From the NCBI GenBank assembly GCA_016708345.1, contig JADJFX010000011.1:62001-126000 (forward strand): 64,000 bases of DNA, in the 5' to 3' direction. The notes below the pieces were generated by a model. The model searched no databases. It was not told where the DNA came from and saw only the letters and a program-made list of their open reading frames with translations. Shown here piece by piece: positions 61,706 to 64,000 of the stretch. Every line of letters begins with the position of its first letter. Position 1 is the stretch's first letter. Source of the DNA: Candidatus Rhodoferax bjergmarkensis. GTDB taxonomy: Bacteria; Pseudomonadota; Gammaproteobacteria; Burkholderiales; Burkholderiaceae_C. A program made the translations under genes and the position numbers.

Positions 61706-62269
61706 TTAAATCTTGCCGACCAAGTCCAGCGACGGCGTCAGCGTCTTGGCACCTTCGTTCCACTTGGCGGGGCACACCTGGCCGGGGTGCGACGCCACGT
61801 ACTGGGCGGCTTTGAGCTTGCGCAGGGTTTCCTTGACGTCGCGGGCAATCGCGTTGTCATGGATTTCAAGCGTCTTGATCACGCCATCGGGGTTGATGAT
61901 GAAGGTGCCACGCAGCGCCAAGCCTTCTTCGTCGATGTGCACATCAAAACCGCGAGTCAGCTGGTGGGTCGGGTCGCCGATCAACGGGAACTTGGCTTTG
62001 CCCACAGCAGGCGAGGTCTCATGCCACACCTTGTGCGCAAAGTGGGTGTCGGTCGTCACGATATAAACCTCGGCACCTGCCTTTTGGAACTCGGCGTAGT
62101 TGTCTGCCGCGTCTTCCACTTCCGTAGGGCAGTTGAAGGTGAAGGCTGCGGGCATAAAGATAAACACGTTCCATTTGCCCTTGAGGGTCTCGTTGGTCAC
62201 GGTCACGAATTTGCCATTGTGAAAGGCTTCGGCTTTGAAAGGTTTGACTTCGGTATTGATCAATGACAT
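61706..62269 (-). CDS. ahpC: Alkyl hydroperoxide reductase subunit C (peroxiredoxin)
   Basis: AhpC reduces peroxides in the cytoplasm. From ATG 62269 the 187-residue 2-Cys peroxiredoxin reads FIFMPAAFTFNCPTEVEDAADNY (peroxidatic C47), VTTDTHFAHKVWHETSPAVGKAKFPLIGDPTHQLTRGF, ALRGTFIINPDGVIKTLEIHDNAIARDV and the resolving site HPGQVCPAKWNEG. The start region and length are normal. It is the first gene of ahpCF. No obvious OxyR-like site is visible in 62270-62345. Confidence 0.95.
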   Translation of the reverse strand: MSLINTEVKPFKAEAFHNGKFVTVTNETLKGKWNVFIFMPAAFTFNCPTEVEDAADNYAEFQKAGAEVYIVTTDTHFAHKVWHETSPAVGKAKFPLIGDPTHQLTRGFDVHIDEEGLALRGTFIINPDGVIKTLEIHDNAIARDVKETLRKLKAAQYVASHPGQVCPAKWNEGAKTLTPSLDLVGKI

Positions 62270-62545
62270 GGTGTTTTCCTGATTTGTAAGTTGCTGTTCC
62301 AAATGTGAACAGGCTCGATCTTAGGGGGCTTTGACGATGTTTTTGGTTGATTGATCCAATGAACCAGATTGACAAACTCTATGAGCACAACGCCAGCAGG
62401 CCAGTCACTTCATTTGAGGTTGAACAAGGTATCGCCATTCGATACCGTGCCCGGCAGATCGTCAGACTTGGCAGCAAAGTTCGCCTTTGGGCATCAACTA
62501 GCTCAGACACTGACCCCACCTGTTCAACATCCCTAGGAAATGGTC
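62270..62545. other. Intergenic region upstream of ahpC, no gene supported
   Basis: This 276-base gap should hold the ahpC promoter (minus) and that of the 62546 gene (plus). A short open frame from 62347 to 62568 (MIDPMNQIDKLYEHN...) has no family features and overlaps the next gene start, so I do not call it. TTGATTGATCCAATGAACC near 62344 has loose symmetry only. Confidence 0.35.
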
Positions 62546-63007
62546 ATGATGAAATCCAAATTTGCTAGCTTTTTAATAGCTGCTTGCGCAATATCTACGG
62601 GCGCAACAGCCACTTTTAATGCATATGCTCAAAGTGGGGTGTCAGCCCTGAGCGCAGTGTCTGCCTTGCCGGTGGCCTCGGTGGTGGTGGGCACCAGCGC
62701 AATCGCGGGCGCACTGCTGGTGTTGCCCGTGGCGCTGTCCAGTGCAGGCGCATCGCTGGTGGTGACCTCGGTGGTGGTCACGGCGCGCGGCACTCTTTAC
62801 GTGCTTGAGCGCACCTCGGACGGCGCAACCGCCAGCATTGAGGTGTTGGGCAAAGCTGCGTCTGGCGCTTCCATGGTTGTGGGCAGCACGCTGATGGTCA
62901 GCACCGTGGGCGCGGGGGTTTTGCTGTCGGCTGCAGGTGAGGTGGTGGCCTTTATTCCCAACGCACTGGGCCGCTCGCTCATGCACAACGAGTGCGTCAC
63001 CTTATGA
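62546..63007 (+). CDS. Hypothetical exported Ala/Val/Ser-rich protein
   Basis: The 153-residue protein starts MMKSKFASFLIAACAISTGATATFNAYA|QSGV, a signal peptide largely encoded by a TAGC-type repeat (62575-62612). The mature part is hydrophobic and repetitive in Val/Ser/Ala/Gly (VASVVVGTSAIAGALLVLPVALSSAGASLVVTSVVVTARG; SMVVGSTLMVSTVGAGVLLSAAGEVVAFIP), perhaps two to three membrane-like segments. It ends LMHNECVTL. An AGGA ribosome site precedes ATG 62546. It overlaps the DUF2145 gene start and is likely co-transcribed. Confidence 0.65.
   Translation: MMKSKFASFLIAACAISTGATATFNAYAQSGVSALSAVSALPVASVVVGTSAIAGALLVLPVALSSAGASLVVTSVVVTARGTLYVLERTSDGATASIEVLGKAASGASMVVGSTLMVSTVGAGVLLSAAGEVVAFIPNALGRSLMHNECVTL
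62575..62614. repeat. TAGC-type palindromic repeat encoding a signal peptide
   Basis: AATAGCTGCTTGCGCAATAT and CTACGGGCGCAACAGCCACT carry the GCTG/CAGC and TTGCGC/GCGCAA arms. It is read in frame as IAACAISTGATAT, the hydrophobic core and cleavage region of the signal peptide of the 62546 gene. Confidence 0.6.
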
Positions 63008-63852
63008 AAACTGCCAACCATTCCACCAAGACTTGTATGAAGCAACTTTTAACAGCAACCATGCTGGCCACCATGGCGCTGGTGAGCCCGCCAGCTTTGG
63101 CCGGGCGCACCTGCGAGACACCGCAGCCGCCCAAGGTGTACACCGTCAAACGCGCCCTGACGCTGGCCGAGCGCACGCTCAAGGCACTGGACAGCAGCGG
63201 TGCCAAGGTGGTGGTGCTGACCCGAGCCGGCCAGGATTTGAGCCAATATGGTTTGCGCTACTCCCATCTGGGGCTGGCGTACCGGCAGGAAGACGCACAA
63301 GGCGGCCACGTCTGGCGGGTGCTGCACAAGCTCAACCAGTGCGGCACTGCCGATTCGGCCCTTTACCGTCAGGGCCTGGGCGAGTTCTTTTTGGACGATC
63401 TTTGGCGCTTTGAAGCCGCCTGGGTGGTGCCCACGGAACCCGTGCAGGCCAAATTGCTGGCACTGCTGCAGGACGAACCACGCGCCCTGCAATTGCATCA
63501 CCAGCCCTACAGCATGGTGAGCTACGCCTGGGGCCAAAAATACCAGCAATCGAATCAGTGGGCGATTGAAACCATGTCACTGGCCCTGTCACCTGCCATG
63601 GCGAATGGCTGGGGCACGCGCAAACAGGCGCAAAATTGGCTGCACAGCCAAGGCTACCAGCCCACCAGCTTGCATATTGGTCCGTTCACCCGCTTGGGTG
63701 CGCGTGTGACGGCGGCCAATGTGGCCTTCGACGATCACCCCACTGAAAAACGTTTTTCAGACCGCATTGAAACGGTCACGGTGGATTCGGTGTTTGACTG
63801 GCTGATGCAAAGTGGGCTCGGGCAAACGCTGGTGAAACTGCCGCCCAACTGA
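63004..63852 (+). CDS. DUF2145-family exported protein
   Basis: The 282-residue protein (ATG 63004, or 63037 for the family start MKQLLTATMLATMALVSPPALA|GRTC) reads TCETPQPPKVYTVKRALTLAERTLKALDSSGAKVVVLTRAGQDLSQYGLRYSHLGLAYR. It continues WRVLHKLNQCGTADSALYRQGLGEFFLDDLWRFEAAWVVP, YSMVSYAWGQKYQQSNQWAIETMSLAL and FTRLGARVTAANVAFDDHPTEKR. DUF2145 is a family of periplasmic proteins of unknown function. The SHLGLA motif and conserved Cys hint at an NlpC-like hydrolase fold. It follows the 62546 gene with a small overlap. Confidence 0.85.
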   Translation: MKTANHSTKTCMKQLLTATMLATMALVSPPALAGRTCETPQPPKVYTVKRALTLAERTLKALDSSGAKVVVLTRAGQDLSQYGLRYSHLGLAYRQEDAQGGHVWRVLHKLNQCGTADSALYRQGLGEFFLDDLWRFEAAWVVPTEPVQAKLLALLQDEPRALQLHHQPYSMVSYAWGQKYQQSNQWAIETMSLALSPAMANGWGTRKQAQNWLHSQGYQPTSLHIGPFTRLGARVTAANVAFDDHPTEKRFSDRIETVTVDSVFDWLMQSGLGQTLVKLPPN

Positions 63853-63861
63853 TGCGATTGG

Positions 63862-64000
63862 CTAAAGGGTTTGCGCCAAGGCCAGCAATGCGTCCTTGCG
63901 CGACAAGGCAATGTTGGCGCAAGCACGAATGATGGCGCACACCATGTCACGGTCCAGGGTTTGCAGAAAGGCTCTGGGGGACAGATCGCCGTCAAACATC
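63862..64000 (-). CDS. C-terminal part of an unidentified protein (runs off the window)
   Basis: The minus strand from 64000 encodes MFDGDLSPRAFLQTLDRDMVCAIIRACANIALSRKDALLALAQTL with a stop at 63862-63864. The N-terminus lies outside the window, so the Met near 63998 may be internal. The text is helical and has no recognised motif. It is convergent with the DUF2145 gene, 9 bases apart. Confidence 0.5.
   Translation of the reverse strand, partial: MFDGDLSPRAFLQTLDRDMVCAIIRACANIALSRKDALLALAQTL

Noticed and set aside
62347..62568. 73-codon frame upstream of the exported hydrophobic protein
   Set aside because: It overlaps the next gene start, has no family features and sits where the ahpC promoter should be.

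Overview
The window looks like a chromosomal segment of a betaproteobacterium of the order Burkholderiales, most likely family Comamonadaceae (Rhodoferax/Polaromonas-like). This rests on high GC, on the gene set (DUF2069 and DUF4337 proteins, Coq7, an APS-reductase-type cysH with a DUF934 partner, thiOSGE, a 7Fe ferredoxin with its NADP reductase, ppk1 and ppk2), and on short palindromic repeats carrying a TAGC...GCGC core. No taxonomic marker such as rRNA is present; the only RNA gene seen is tRNA-Asn.

Layout. 0.1-15.6 kb: metabolic and envelope genes (cNMP-EAL protein, YihY, DUF192, icd, DUF4337, folA-thyA, FAD oxidase, DUF2069, sixA-ppk1, lipoproteins, LpxH-like phosphatase, OlsB-like acyltransferase). 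Nearly every gene here is broken by small indels, often in homopolymers. 15.6-40.7 kb: mostly intact genes. They include an MsbA-like exporter, ppk2, dsbB, yggX-mnmC, a pseudo-receiver, the sulfate-assimilation cluster tauE-cysI-DUF934-cysH-cysD-cysN, fdxA-FNR, a thiamine operon behind a TPP riboswitch, thiD, tRNA-Asn, a porin (frameshifted), coq7, osmC, ilvA and a Uma2 protein. 40.7-50.0 kb: again indel-rich, with a nucleotidase, an accessory patch with an IS630 element inside a lipoprotein gene, an SbmA/YddA-like ABC transporter, queC, a metzincin-like protease and rpoH behind a CIRCE operator. 50.1-64.0 kb: intact signalling and envelope genes (REC-TPR regulator with a soluble kinase, a Sel1 protein, a four-gene barrel/binding-protein/GGDEF-EAL/barrel operon), ahpC-ahpF and a DUF2145 protein.

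How genes work together. The cys cluster would take sulfate through APS (CysDN) to sulfite (CysH) and sulfide (CysI), with TauE/SafE moving sulfur anions. ThiO, ThiS, ThiG and ThiE make the thiazole and couple it to the HMP pyrophosphate that ThiD supplies. Ppk1 and Ppk2 synthesise and use polyphosphate. AhpC and AhpF form one peroxide-reducing system. The 54.6-59.9 kb operon couples a PstS-like periplasmic protein and two outer-membrane barrels to a membrane c-di-GMP enzyme, and is the best candidate here for an uncharacterised system.

Non-coding highlights are a pair of 162-bp TA-flanked MITEs, a TPP riboswitch split by a 132-bp palindromic insertion, two hairpins with one conserved loop and unrelated arms, and a palindromic repeat that enters reading frames. 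The indel clusters are probably sequencing or assembly errors, because they hit housekeeping genes such as icd, thyA, folA and rpoH.
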